A stretch of DNA of 38,853 nt. It comes from Neorhizobium sp. UBA7851 (GTDB lineage: Bacteria > Pseudomonadota > Alphaproteobacteria > Rhizobiales > Rhizobiaceae). The translations under genes were made by a program, and so were the position numbers. This document shows, piece by piece, positions 7,974 to 14,938 of this stretch. Location: contig DLSX01000048.1 in NCBI GenBank assembly GCA_002500765.1, forward strand, positions 1 to 38,853, given 5' to 3'. The notes below the pieces were generated by a model. It was not told the origin of the DNA, ran no database searches, and worked only from the letters and a program-made list of their open reading frames with translations. Positions within the stretch are counted from its first letter, which is position 1; each line of letters opens with the position of its first letter.

Positions 7974-8855
7974 TTACTGGAAGAGCGACAGAATGTTCTG
8001 CGAAGAGGAGTTTGCGATCGACAGGGACTGAACAGCGAGCTGCTGCTGGGTCTGGAGAGCCGAAAGCTTTGCCGATTCTTCTTCCATGTCGGCATCGACG
8101 AGGCGGCTTACGCCCGATTCGATCGCGTCAGACAGGGTGGAAGCAAAATCGTCCTGCAGGTCGATACGGGTGGTCAGAGCGCCGAGAACAGCGCCGGCAT
8201 CCGTCAGCTTCGACAGAGCGGTTTCGACATCGTCCATGAAGCCGTCGATGGCGTCCTGATCCGAAGAGGAGCTCAGGGTGATATCCATGACGTCGCCGAG
8301 AATGCCGCCTTCGCCTGCACCGGCGTTGAGGGTATCGAACATCGCGACGCTTGCGAGCGTGACTTCTGCCGTCGTGATCTTGACCGAACCGCTGTCGACG
8401 CGGATGAAGCCGTCAACGACCGTACCAGAAGAACCGGTATTGGCACCGGAGACTGCCCAGTTTTCGCCGGAGAACGAAGCGGCCTGTGCAACAGCCGACA
8501 GCTGTTCCTGAAGCTTGGTGATTTCGAGCTGGATCTGGTCCTTGTCGGTCGAGGTTTCCGACGCGGTGACCAGCTTTGCTTTGATCTCGTTGACGACTTC
8601 GATCGAGCTTTCAACAGCTGCGTAAGCGGTGTCGACCTTCGCAGCGCCGACGCCGAGTGCGTCCTTGGCGGCGTTAAGCGACTTGTTGTCGGAGTTCATG
8701 GTCGTGGAGATCGACCAGTAGGCAACGTTGTCCGCTGCTTGACCGACGCGGTAACCGGACGAAACGCGGTCCTGGGTGTTGGAGAGGTCGGTGTTGATGT
8801 TCCGCAGCGTTGCGAGAGCGGACATGGCGGAGGTGTTGGTCAGAATGCTGGTCAT
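7974..8855 (-). CDS. flaB: Flagellin, second in the array
   Basis: A 293-residue flagellin starting MTSILTNTSAMSALATLR, with RVSSGYRVGQAADNVAYWSI near the N-terminus and the C-terminal NSSSQNILSLFQ. The start at 8855 is chosen by alignment with flaC and its AAAGGGG ribosome site. The frame is open to an ATG at 8927 in the leader, which would add 24 residues not found in flagellins. The central and C-terminal coding DNA is nearly identical to flaA, with a perfect 192-base match at 8181-8372 including silent positions, pointing to recent gene conversion. It is followed by a strong terminator. The letter is by array order. Confidence 0.95.
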   Translation of the reverse strand: MTSILTNTSAMSALATLRNINTDLSNTQDRVSSGYRVGQAADNVAYWSISTTMNSDNKSLNAAKDALGVGAAKVDTAYAAVESSIEVVNEIKAKLVTASETSTDKDQIQLEITKLQEQLSAVAQAASFSGENWAVSGANTGSSGTVVDGFIRVDSGSVKITTAEVTLASVAMFDTLNAGAGEGGILGDVMDITLSSSSDQDAIDGFMDDVETALSKLTDAGAVLGALTTRIDLQDDFASTLSDAIESGVSRLVDADMEEESAKLSALQTQQQLAVQSLSIANSSSQNILSLFQ

Positions 8856-8930
8856 AAAAGTTGCCCCTTTGGCACTGTGATTTGAAGGGACATTCCGGAT
8901 TTCGCCGGGAACGGCGGTCAGCTTCATGCT
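8856..8930 (-). promoter_or_regulatory. Flagellin leader element before flaB
   Basis: It contains the conserved ATGAAGCTGA block and CCGGAATGTCCC (8899-8888), with a potential CGCCG/CGGCG hairpin between them. The leader ATG at 8927 is in frame with flaB and meets no stop, so it could add 24 residues (MKLTAVPGEIRNVP...) to the flagellin. That would be unusual for an export substrate, and the normal start with its own ribosome site is far more likely. Confidence 0.55.
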
Positions 8931-9127
8931 TGCCGAAAAATCGTTAATTTCGGCCCGTCGTTTTGATGAGCCGATTAGACATGATTAAGGTTAACAACAT
9001 GCAAACGATAACAGAAAAAATCTCAATAATTTCATTTACTTCCTGTTAATTCTTAAGCATTTACTTTCTGTTAATCTGGATTAAATTTCGGTGACTGCCT
9101 CATCGCATTCAGAAAGGCCCAGAACGC
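8931..9127 (-). promoter_or_regulatory. flaB upstream region with tandem direct repeat
   Basis: AT-rich intergenic DNA in a GC-rich genome. An 18-base direct repeat with one mismatch, CATTTACTTYCTGTTAAT, lies at 9033-9050 and 9058-9075 (25-base period). Nearer flaB is GTTAACCTT (8995-8987, flaB sense), followed after 10 bases by ATCGG as in the flaC region. The layout suggests tandem activator or repressor sites upstream of a promoter. No gene was found. Confidence 0.5.
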
Positions 9128-9155
9128 AAAAAGGCCGCACCCTGAAGGTGCGGCC
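9128..9155 (-). terminator. Intrinsic terminator after flaA
   Basis: In the minus-strand transcript a perfect 9-bp GC-rich stem (GGCCGCACC/GGTGCGGCC) with a 5-base loop is followed by five U residues. It starts 24 bases past the flaA stop. Its stem resembles the flaB terminator stem, suggesting the two units arose by duplication. Confidence 0.9.
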
Positions 9156-9179
9156 CAGATTGCGGATTTCCGCCAGCAA

Positions 9180-10061
9180 TTACTGGAAGAGACGCAGGAT
9201 GTTCTGGCCAGAAGAGTTTGCGATCGACAGGGACTGAACAGCGAGCTGCTGCTGGGTCTGGAGAGCCGAAAGCTTGGCCGATTCTTCTTCCATGTCGGCA
9301 TCGATCAGGCGGCTTACGCCGGAGTCGATTGCATCCGAAAGCTTGGAAGCGAACTCGTCCTGCAGGTTGATGCGGGTGGTCAGCGAGCCGAGAACAGCGC
9401 CGGCATCCGTCAGCTTCGACAGAGCGGTTTCGACATCGTCCATGAAGCCGTCGATGGCGTCCTGATCCGAAGAGGAGCTCAGGGTGATATCCATGACGTC
9501 GCCGAGAATGCCGCCTTCGCCTGCACCGGCGTTGAGGGTATCGAACATCGCGACGCTTGCGAGCGTGACTTCTGCCGTGGTGATCTTCACGGAGCCGCTG
9601 TCGACGCGCACGAAGCCGTCAACGACTGTACCTGAAGAACCGGTATTGGCACCGGAGACTGCCCAGTTTTCGCCGTTGAAGGAAGCGGCCTGTGCAACAG
9701 CCGACAGTTGTTCCTGAAGCTTGGTGATTTCGAGCTGGATCTGGTCCTTGTCGGCCGAGCTTTCGGACGCGGTGACCAGCTTTGCCTTGATCTCGTTGAC
9801 GACTTCGATCGAGCTTTCAACAGCTGCGGTTGCGGTATCAACCTTTGCAGCACCAACGCCGAGGGCGTCAGAAGCGGCGCCGAGCGCCTTGTTGTCCGAC
9901 TTCATGGTCGTTGCGATCGACCAGTAGGAAACGCCGTCAGCTGCGGTCGAAACGCGCTCGCCGCTGGAGACGTTGTTCTGCGTCTTGTTAAGATCTTTAT
10001 TGATGTTGCGGAGCGTTTCGAGAGCCGAAGTCGCGCCGGCGTTGAAGTTGATGCTAGACAT
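9180..10061 (-). CDS. flaA: Flagellin, first in the array
   Basis: A 293-residue flagellin starting MSSINFNAGATSALETLR. Its first 60 residues (for example NNVSSGERVSTAADGVSYWS) diverge clearly from flaB and flaC, while residues from about 95 to 230 are almost identical to flaB. It ends NSSGQNILRLFQ. The start at 10061 follows AGGGGA with good spacing; the open frame extends nine codons further to 10088, but that has no flagellin homology. A 21-codon upstream frame in the leader ends 10 bases before this start. It has its own terminator. The letter is by array order; which flagellin is the major subunit cannot be read from sequence. Confidence 0.95.
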   Translation of the reverse strand: MSSINFNAGATSALETLRNINKDLNKTQNNVSSGERVSTAADGVSYWSIATTMKSDNKALGAASDALGVGAAKVDTATAAVESSIEVVNEIKAKLVTASESSADKDQIQLEITKLQEQLSAVAQAASFNGENWAVSGANTGSSGTVVDGFVRVDSGSVKITTAEVTLASVAMFDTLNAGAGEGGILGDVMDITLSSSSDQDAIDGFMDDVETALSKLTDAGAVLGSLTTRINLQDEFASKLSDAIDSGVSRLIDADMEEESAKLSALQTQQQLAVQSLSIANSSGQNILRLFQ

Positions 10062-10140
10062 GAAGTGTCCCCTAAAGACTGAAAACAAACGGTGAGGACA
10101 TGCCGGGGTTTATTCGGCCGCGACGGTCCGACATCATGCC
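10062..10140 (-). promoter_or_regulatory. Flagellin leader element before flaA, with upstream ORF
   Basis: It carries GGCATGATGTCGGACCG at the 5' side and CCGGCATGTCC at 10106-10096, the same two blocks as the other flagellin leaders. The ATG at 10137 opens a 21-codon frame (MMSDRRGRIN...) ending in TAG at 10072. The distance from ATG to the second block is 31 bases, out of phase with the 29 or 32 of the other leaders, so what is conserved is the nucleotide sequence rather than one peptide. Confidence 0.55.
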
Positions 10141-10449
10141 ACTCGGTTCCAATTTTCGTTTAGGACACCAACCCGTCGCAGGAGGAAATTAGGCGGTCAG
10201 CCGTTGCCAGAATCTTAATTTCGCCCCCACGGAACCAGACACATGCCTGCATAGTGAACAGACGTTTAAGGCAGGGTTTGCAGCGTTAAAGATTGTTACA
10301 ACATCTGTTTATTCGCCACTGGCGACACACCGGTTTCAAGCAAGCTTCGACGGCTAGAAAATTCAGATGAATTTCCCGCATTGTTTGTCGGGCCTTGTGT
10401 AACTGCGAACAGGTAAACCGGTCGCAGCACTGAAGATACGGAGCAAAAG
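10141..10449. promoter_or_regulatory. Divergent promoter region, flaA and glycosyltransferase gene
   Basis: About 310 bases without a gene, serving flaA to the left and the glycosyltransferase gene to the right. Short inverted repeats occur at 10313-10325 (TCGCC/GGCGA) and 10359-10374 (AAATTC/GAATTT), the latter in the probable 5' untranslated region of the glycosyltransferase. The GTTAACCTT block seen before the other flagellins is absent. No promoter can be assigned with confidence. Confidence 0.4.
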
Positions 10450-12375
10450 TTGAACGAGATCAGTTACAAGGCCGCGTCGCAGCTGTTTCGCAACGGCCAG
10501 TTTACCGAGTCGCTGATAACGATTAACAAGCTGCTCGACGCACAGCGGGATGCCCGCACCTATATGCTGCTCGCCCGGACACTCAAGCAGCTGGATCACA
10601 AGGCCGAAGCTGCCAGCGCGTTTCAGCTCGCCGCCGAACTCGGTGGCCAGCACGCCGACGACAACCTTATCGATGCCATCAAGCTGAATTTCGAAATCGG
10701 TGAAAAGGAAAAGGCCCTCGCCCTGTCCAGCCGGATTTTGCCGAAACTCACCCGCGACCCCGCGCTCGCCTTCATCGTGGCGACGCTTCTGGTCGAGAAA
10801 GGTCAGGCGCGCACCGCCCGCGTGTTCAAGACAATGCTCGTCAACAGCAAAGAGCTGCCGCATATGCTGCTTGGCGCCCGGATCTCGCTGCATACCTGGG
10901 ATCTGTTCGATCCTTCCGATGTCGAGACCGCTCGCGTGCTTTTGAACCGCATTCCCAACAGCCAGCCGGTGCGGCTTATGTACCTCACCTTCAGTCGCGA
11001 GCACAGCCGGCACGACGCCATCGAGCGCCACCAGCCGATCATCGATGCAGCAATCGCTGCGGGTGAAGTCGATTTCATAAAAAGAGACGGCCCGTTCTTC
11101 AATATTCACTGGACCGGCGACGAACACCTGAACAAACTGGCGCGCAGCAACACGCCGCGTTTCTCGCCGGAGATGACTACGCTCCGCCACAAGCTTCCCC
11201 ACGCCTGGGGCGACAAGATCCGCATTGCCTATCTATCTTCGGACCTTTTTGACAAGCATGCCACCATGAAGCTGATCCGTCGGGTGCTGGAATTGCACGA
11301 CAGGGACCGCTTCGAAATCACGCTTCTATGCCATTCCGATCCGGAGATGCTGGAGACCAATGATGCGGATCGCGCGGAATGGGGCAATATAGTCACCGTC
11401 CTTAATATGAACGATGCGACGCTGCAGGCAGAGATCAGGGCCCGCAATATCGACATCCTCGTGGACCTGAAGGGCCATACGAAGGGCACGCGCAACACCG
11501 TCTTCAACATGCAGGCAGCGCCTATCCAGGTCGCATGGCTCGGTTTCCCCGGCTCCACCCTGAACGTCGATCTCGACTACGTGATCGGCGACCGGTACGT
11601 GCTGCCGGAAAGCTCGAAGCCGCATTACTACGAGAAATTCTGCCGCCTGCCCGAGACCTATCAGCCTAACGATCCGCATCACCGGCCGCTTGCCAAACCA
11701 CCGACCCGCAAGGAAGTCGGACTTCCCGAAGACGCATTCATCTATGCGTCATTCAATGCGAACCGCAAGATCACGCCGAAGATGCTCGACATGTGGGCCG
11801 AAATGGTCAAGTCCACTCCCAACAGCATTCTCTGGATCCTGAGCCATACCAGCGAAGGACGGACCAATATCCAGAAGAAACTGGTAGCCAGCGGCGTGCC
11901 TGCCAAGCGCATCTTCTTCATGAGCAAGCTGCATTTCGAATACCATATCAACCGTATCCCGCTCGCAGACCTCGGCCTCGACACCTACCCGGTCAACGGC
12001 CACACGACGACCTCGGAGCAGCTTTGGGCGGGACTGCCGGTCCTTACCTACAAGGGCAGCAATTTTGCCTCGCGCGTCAGCGAAAGCCTGCTGAATGCGA
12101 TCGGCCTGCCGGAACTGATTGCAGAGGACGCGGACGACTATCTGCGCATGGCCATCGAATTCGGTAAAAATCCAGATCTCCTCAAGCCGCTTCGACAGCG
12201 CCTGGAAGATAACCGCCTCACGAGTCCGCTCTTCGACGCCGAGCGGTTCACACAGCATCTCGAAACCGCTTACGAGATGATGGTCGATCGCGCCCGCCAA
12301 GGCCTGGAGCCGGATCATTTTGATGTCGCCTGCCTTCCTGCGCGCACCGGGCCTTTCATGGAAAAGCTCGACTGA
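10450..12375 (+). CDS. TPR-containing GT41 glycosyltransferase (SPINDLY/O-GlcNAc transferase family), probable flagellin modifier
   Basis: A 641-residue cytoplasmic protein with helical TPR-like repeats over about residues 1-240 and a family 41 glycosyltransferase domain from about residue 255 (KIRIAYLSSDLFDKHATMKL). Family motifs include DLKGHTKGTRNTVF, APIQVAWLGFPGST, SFNANRKITPKML with Lys440 at the position of the UDP-contacting lysine of human OGT, and NGHTTTSEQLWAGLPVLT around residue 516. These enzymes transfer a sugar from a nucleotide donor to Ser/Thr of proteins. The start is TTG: an in-frame TAA lies at 10414, no ATG or GTG intervenes, and GGAG sits six bases upstream. Divergent placement beside flaA suggests flagellin O-glycosylation. 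The family call is strong; substrate and sugar are inferred or unknown. Confidence 0.88.
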   Translation: MNEISYKAASQLFRNGQFTESLITINKLLDAQRDARTYMLLARTLKQLDHKAEAASAFQLAAELGGQHADDNLIDAIKLNFEIGEKEKALALSSRILPKLTRDPALAFIVATLLVEKGQARTARVFKTMLVNSKELPHMLLGARISLHTWDLFDPSDVETARVLLNRIPNSQPVRLMYLTFSREHSRHDAIERHQPIIDAAIAAGEVDFIKRDGPFFNIHWTGDEHLNKLARSNTPRFSPEMTTLRHKLPHAWGDKIRIAYLSSDLFDKHATMKLIRRVLELHDRDRFEITLLCHSDPEMLETNDADRAEWGNIVTVLNMNDATLQAEIRARNIDILVDLKGHTKGTRNTVFNMQAAPIQVAWLGFPGSTLNVDLDYVIGDRYVLPESSKPHYYEKFCRLPETYQPNDPHHRPLAKPPTRKEVGLPEDAFIYASFNANRKITPKMLDMWAEMVKSTPNSILWILSHTSEGRTNIQKKLVASGVPAKRIFFMSKLHFEYHINRIPLADLGLDTYPVNGHTTTSEQLWAGLPVLTYKGSNFASRVSESLLNAIGLPELIAEDADDYLRMAIEFGKNPDLLKPLRQRLEDNRLTSPLFDAERFTQHLETAYEMMVDRARQGLEPDHFDVACLPARTGPFMEKLD

Positions 12376-12765
12376 AGATCGCTGCCAGGCGAAAGCCCGG
12401 CTGGACGCACAATGAACGCTGCGCCCGATACACTCCAAGCATGATGCTGCCCTGAAGCATTCCGTTCTCGACACATATGTGTCGGGAGCCGAACATCTAT
12501 GCCGAGATGCGTGCAAGACGCATCATGACAGAACCGTACCCAACCTCATCAAAGCTTGCGACCGAAGGACGGCGTGGAGGATTGCGTCGTGCCATATGGA
12601 ACGAGAAGGGAGTCTAAAGTGCCGAATTTCTCTTTATTTTCAAATATCCATCCCTACACAAGCTTTACACGATAAGTTCATTCTCGAGCGATCCTCTGAA
12701 GTTTCAGGGATCTCGTGACGGCCCGAATACAACGTTAACCAAAAAAACTGGCTAGACGGCTCACT
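12376..12765. other. Intergenic region with a 16-base palindrome
   Basis: A 390-base stretch without a convincing gene. A small GGCGAAAGCC hairpin follows the glycosyltransferase stop but has no U-tract. A perfect palindrome, CGACACATATGTGTCG, occupies 12469-12484 and extends to 12466-12487 with one mismatch. GTTAACC occurs at 12734-12740, 25 bases before the next start, recalling the GTTAAC sites of the flagellin promoters. The promoter of the following gene is expected in the AT-rich part after about 12620. Confidence 0.45.
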
Positions 12766-13227
12766 ATGAAAACATGCCCATATTCCATCGAACGCGAAGA
12801 GATTCTTGCCAAGGCCATCGGCCCTCTGGCGGCCGAATTGAGGTTGCTCGACGCAGCTGATCTGATTTCGCTTCTTCGTTTCGAATATCACAGCAGCATT
12901 GCTGACCTGGTCGATTCTGCGGCCGAACTCTATTTTCATCCGGGAACCGTCCGCTTCGGCGTCGGCGGCGACTATGCGCTCGACTGGTCGGCCTATCCGT
13001 CAATCACGCTGGACCTCGAAATCACCCCTCCAGGCATCACCATCTACAGCCGGCTGAAGCTGGAAGCAGAAAAAGCCAGCCTCTCGATCAATTACATCAA
13101 CTTCCATAGCCCGTCTTCGGACCCACACGAGAACACGTCCATCCTGGCAGACAGCCTGAGGAAAGTGACCTTCCAGAACACCAAGACGCATGCCGCTCTG
13201 GAATTGAGCAGCCAGGCGCATCATTGA
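12766..13227 (+). CDS. Uncharacterised protein between the glycosyltransferase and fliP
   Basis: I do not recognise this 153-residue product. It has no signal peptide, membrane segment or cysteine pair; Cys4 is the only cysteine. The N-terminal 60 residues look helical (EEILAKAIGPLAAELRLLDA). The middle looks like beta strands (TVRFGVGGDYALDWSAYPSI, then ITLDLEITPPGITIYSRLKL), and the end is polar. The composition is that of a real soluble protein and codon use matches its neighbours. The ribosome site before ATG 12766 is poor. Two hairpins follow the stop. Position suggests, but does not show, a link to flagellin modification or motility. Confidence 0.65.
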   Translation: MKTCPYSIEREEILAKAIGPLAAELRLLDAADLISLLRFEYHSSIADLVDSAAELYFHPGTVRFGVGGDYALDWSAYPSITLDLEITPPGITIYSRLKLEAEKASLSINYINFHSPSSDPHENTSILADSLRKVTFQNTKTHAALELSSQAHH

Positions 13228-13231
13228 AACC

Positions 13232-13262
13232 TTCACCCTTCCGGCAAAAACGGAAGGGTGAA
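13232..13262. repeat. Perfect 12-bp inverted repeat after the uncharacterised gene
   Basis: TTCACCCTTCCG and CGGAAGGGTGAA enclose a 7-base loop, starting five bases past the stop codon. No U-tract follows on either strand, so it may protect the 3' end of the mRNA or act together with the next hairpin rather than terminate alone. Confidence 0.6.
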
Positions 13263-13279
13263 CCAACAGGCTTCATTCC

Positions 13280-13310
13280 ATGCCGCGCACTTCGCGCGGC
13301 ATTTGCTTTC
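13280..13310 (+). terminator. Probable terminator of the uncharacterised gene
   Basis: A 9-bp stem (ATGCCGCGC/GCGCGGCAT) with a 5-base loop at 13280-13302 is followed by TTGCTTTC, an interrupted U-rich tract on the plus strand. Confidence 0.6.
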
Positions 13311-13673
13311 ATGGTGGCTTGTTGCGCAGGCGCCTGAAAGACGCTCCCGTCAACTCCCGGCGCATCACAGTCCCCTCCCCCTCAAGCAGTGATCTGAACG
13401 CCGCAGCGGCCAGCACATTCCCTGCCGGATCCAAGGCTGGCGAACTATCCCGCCACGGGCGCGCCATCTTGCTTCTTCGCGCCATTGCGGACGAGAAACA
13501 GTCCAGGCTTTTCATGGAATTGCTGCAGGATTGCCCCTGAGGAGGCTGGAGCAGGCCAGGGATGGCTCGGCAATCATCGTGCAAGCGGCAAGCGACAGCC
13601 AATCGTCACTCGATGCCATGCCGCATAATATGCCGGCGGGTCTGCGGCGCTGAGCTACGGGCCCGAGAATGTT
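13311..13673. other. Intergenic region between convergent genes
   Basis: About 360 bases between the uncharacterised gene and the 3' end of fliP. Reading frames of 86 codons (plus) and 97 codons (minus) cross it, but neither has a plausible start context or recognisable family. The plus frame starts inside the terminator hairpin, though its second half (LLLRAIADEKQSRLFMELLQ) looks protein-like and could be a relic. No fliP terminator with a U-tract was seen. Confidence 0.4.
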
Positions 13674-14408
13674 TCAGGAGAACGATCGGACAAGTGAGCC
13701 GACGAGCAGATTCCAGCCGTCTATAAGGACGAAAAACAATATCTTGAAAGGCAGGGAGATCGATGTCGGGGGGAGCATCATCATACCCATGGCCATCGTG
13801 ATCGTCGCAACCACCATGTCGATAACGAGAAACGGCAGGACGATCAGGAAACCGATCTCGAAGCCTCGGCGGATCTCGGACAGCATGAATGCCGGGATGA
13901 GCACGCGGTAATAGGGCGTGTCGTTTTCGGACGTCTGCTGTCCGCGTTCCGTTGCAAGATCGACGAACAGCGCGAGATCCTTCGGCCGGGTGTTCGCCAT
14001 CATGAAGGCGCGGAAGGGTTCCGCCGTGCGCTCGATCGCTTCCGCTTCCGTCAACTGGCTCTGCAGCATGGGCTGGATACCGTTGCGCCAGGATTGTTCG
14101 AGCGTCGGAGACATGACGTAGAATGTCATGAACATCGCCATACTGGTGAGGATCATGTTCGACGGTGTCGTCGCCAGACCCATGCCGGTTCTCAGAATGG
14201 AAAAGGCAATGATGAAGCGCGGGAAGCTCGTCACCATGATCAGGATGCCCGGCGCGACCGAAAGGACGGTCAAAAGACCGAAGGTACGCACAATCCAGGC
14301 CGCTGCCGAGCCATCAACAGGGGCCTGAATCAGATCCTGCAACTGCTGCGCATGCGCAAGGCCGGGCGCCAAAGCCAATATGGCAACGAAAATCGCGAGA
14401 CGAATCAT
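13674..14408 (-). CDS. fliP: Flagellar export gate protein FliP
   Basis: FliP forms the core of the type III export gate with FliQ and FliR. The 244-residue product has a cleavable signal peptide (LAIFVAILALAPGLAHAQ), as FliP often does, and four further hydrophobic segments, including TFGLLTVLSVAPGILIMVTS and FLIVLPFLVIDMVVATITMA. The family stretch FPRFIIAFSILRTGMG is intact. Length is normal (about 245). It overlaps fliL by four bases and is the last gene of the flgB-to-fliP operon. Confidence 0.96.
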   Translation of the reverse strand: MIRLAIFVAILALAPGLAHAQQLQDLIQAPVDGSAAAWIVRTFGLLTVLSVAPGILIMVTSFPRFIIAFSILRTGMGLATTPSNMILTSMAMFMTFYVMSPTLEQSWRNGIQPMLQSQLTEAEAIERTAEPFRAFMMANTRPKDLALFVDLATERGQQTSENDTPYYRVLIPAFMLSEIRRGFEIGFLIVLPFLVIDMVVATITMAMGMMMLPPTSISLPFKILFFVLIDGWNLLVGSLVRSFS

Positions 14409-14905
14409 TCGACAACAAAAGTCCTAATCAGGACCTTTGTTACACGCCCCTGCGAACGCAGGCTAGCAATCTCCTCGATATCGCCCTTCAAATATGTGAA
14501 TCCACGCGGGCCCTGCAGCTGCTGCAGCGACAAGGTCCGCAGATAGGTCATGATATTCTGGTTGACGGTCTCGGCCAGTGCCGGATCCGGCGGGCCGTCG
14601 AAAACCAGCCCGACCTGCAGGCGAATGAGGTTTTCAGCCGGATAACCGATATTGGTCAGGATCGGCGCCAGTTCGACAAGATTCGGAAGGGCCGACGCTG
14701 CATTCTCCGCACCGCCGCTCTTTTCACCCTCGGCAGCCTGTGTAGTTGCGGCCGCTTCGGCCGGCTTTGGCGCCGGGGCGATCAGCTTGCCGGTCAACCA
14801 ACCGCCGCCGCCGCCGACCAGCGACAACAGCACGACCGCACCGATCATCGGGATCAGCGTGTTCTTTTTCTTCGGGACGGTATCGTCCTCAGCCGTGATG
14901 GCCAT
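14405..14905 (-). CDS. fliL: Flagellar basal body-associated protein FliL
   Basis: FliL is a single-pass inner-membrane protein that surrounds or supports the stator. The 166-residue product has one membrane segment at about residues 17-38 (LIPMIGAVVLLSLVGGGGGW), an Ala/Pro-rich linker, and a periplasmic domain containing IRLQVGLVFDGP and LIRTFVVE at the very end. The start ATG is preceded by GGAG at nine bases. A 33-base gap separates it from flgH, and it overlaps fliP by four bases. Confidence 0.93.
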   Translation of the reverse strand: MAITAEDDTVPKKKNTLIPMIGAVVLLSLVGGGGGWLTGKLIAPAPKPAEAAATTQAAEGEKSGGAENAASALPNLVELAPILTNIGYPAENLIRLQVGLVFDGPPDPALAETVNQNIMTYLRTLSLQQLQGPRGFTYLKGDIEEIASLRSQGRVTKVLIRTFVVE

Positions 14906-14938
14906 GTGGTTTCACTCCTCGGCAAAGATCCGGACGCC

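Noticed and set aside
8856..8927. 24-codon N-terminal extension of flaB
   Set aside because: Flagellin N-termini are highly constrained for export and polymerisation, and the paralogue flaC has a stop in the equivalent position. Kept only as part of the leader observation.
13280..13602. Small open frames of 86 (plus) and 97 (minus) codons between the uncharacterised gene and fliP
   Set aside because: No ribosome site or family; the plus frame starts inside a terminator hairpin. A degraded gene relic is possible but unsupported.
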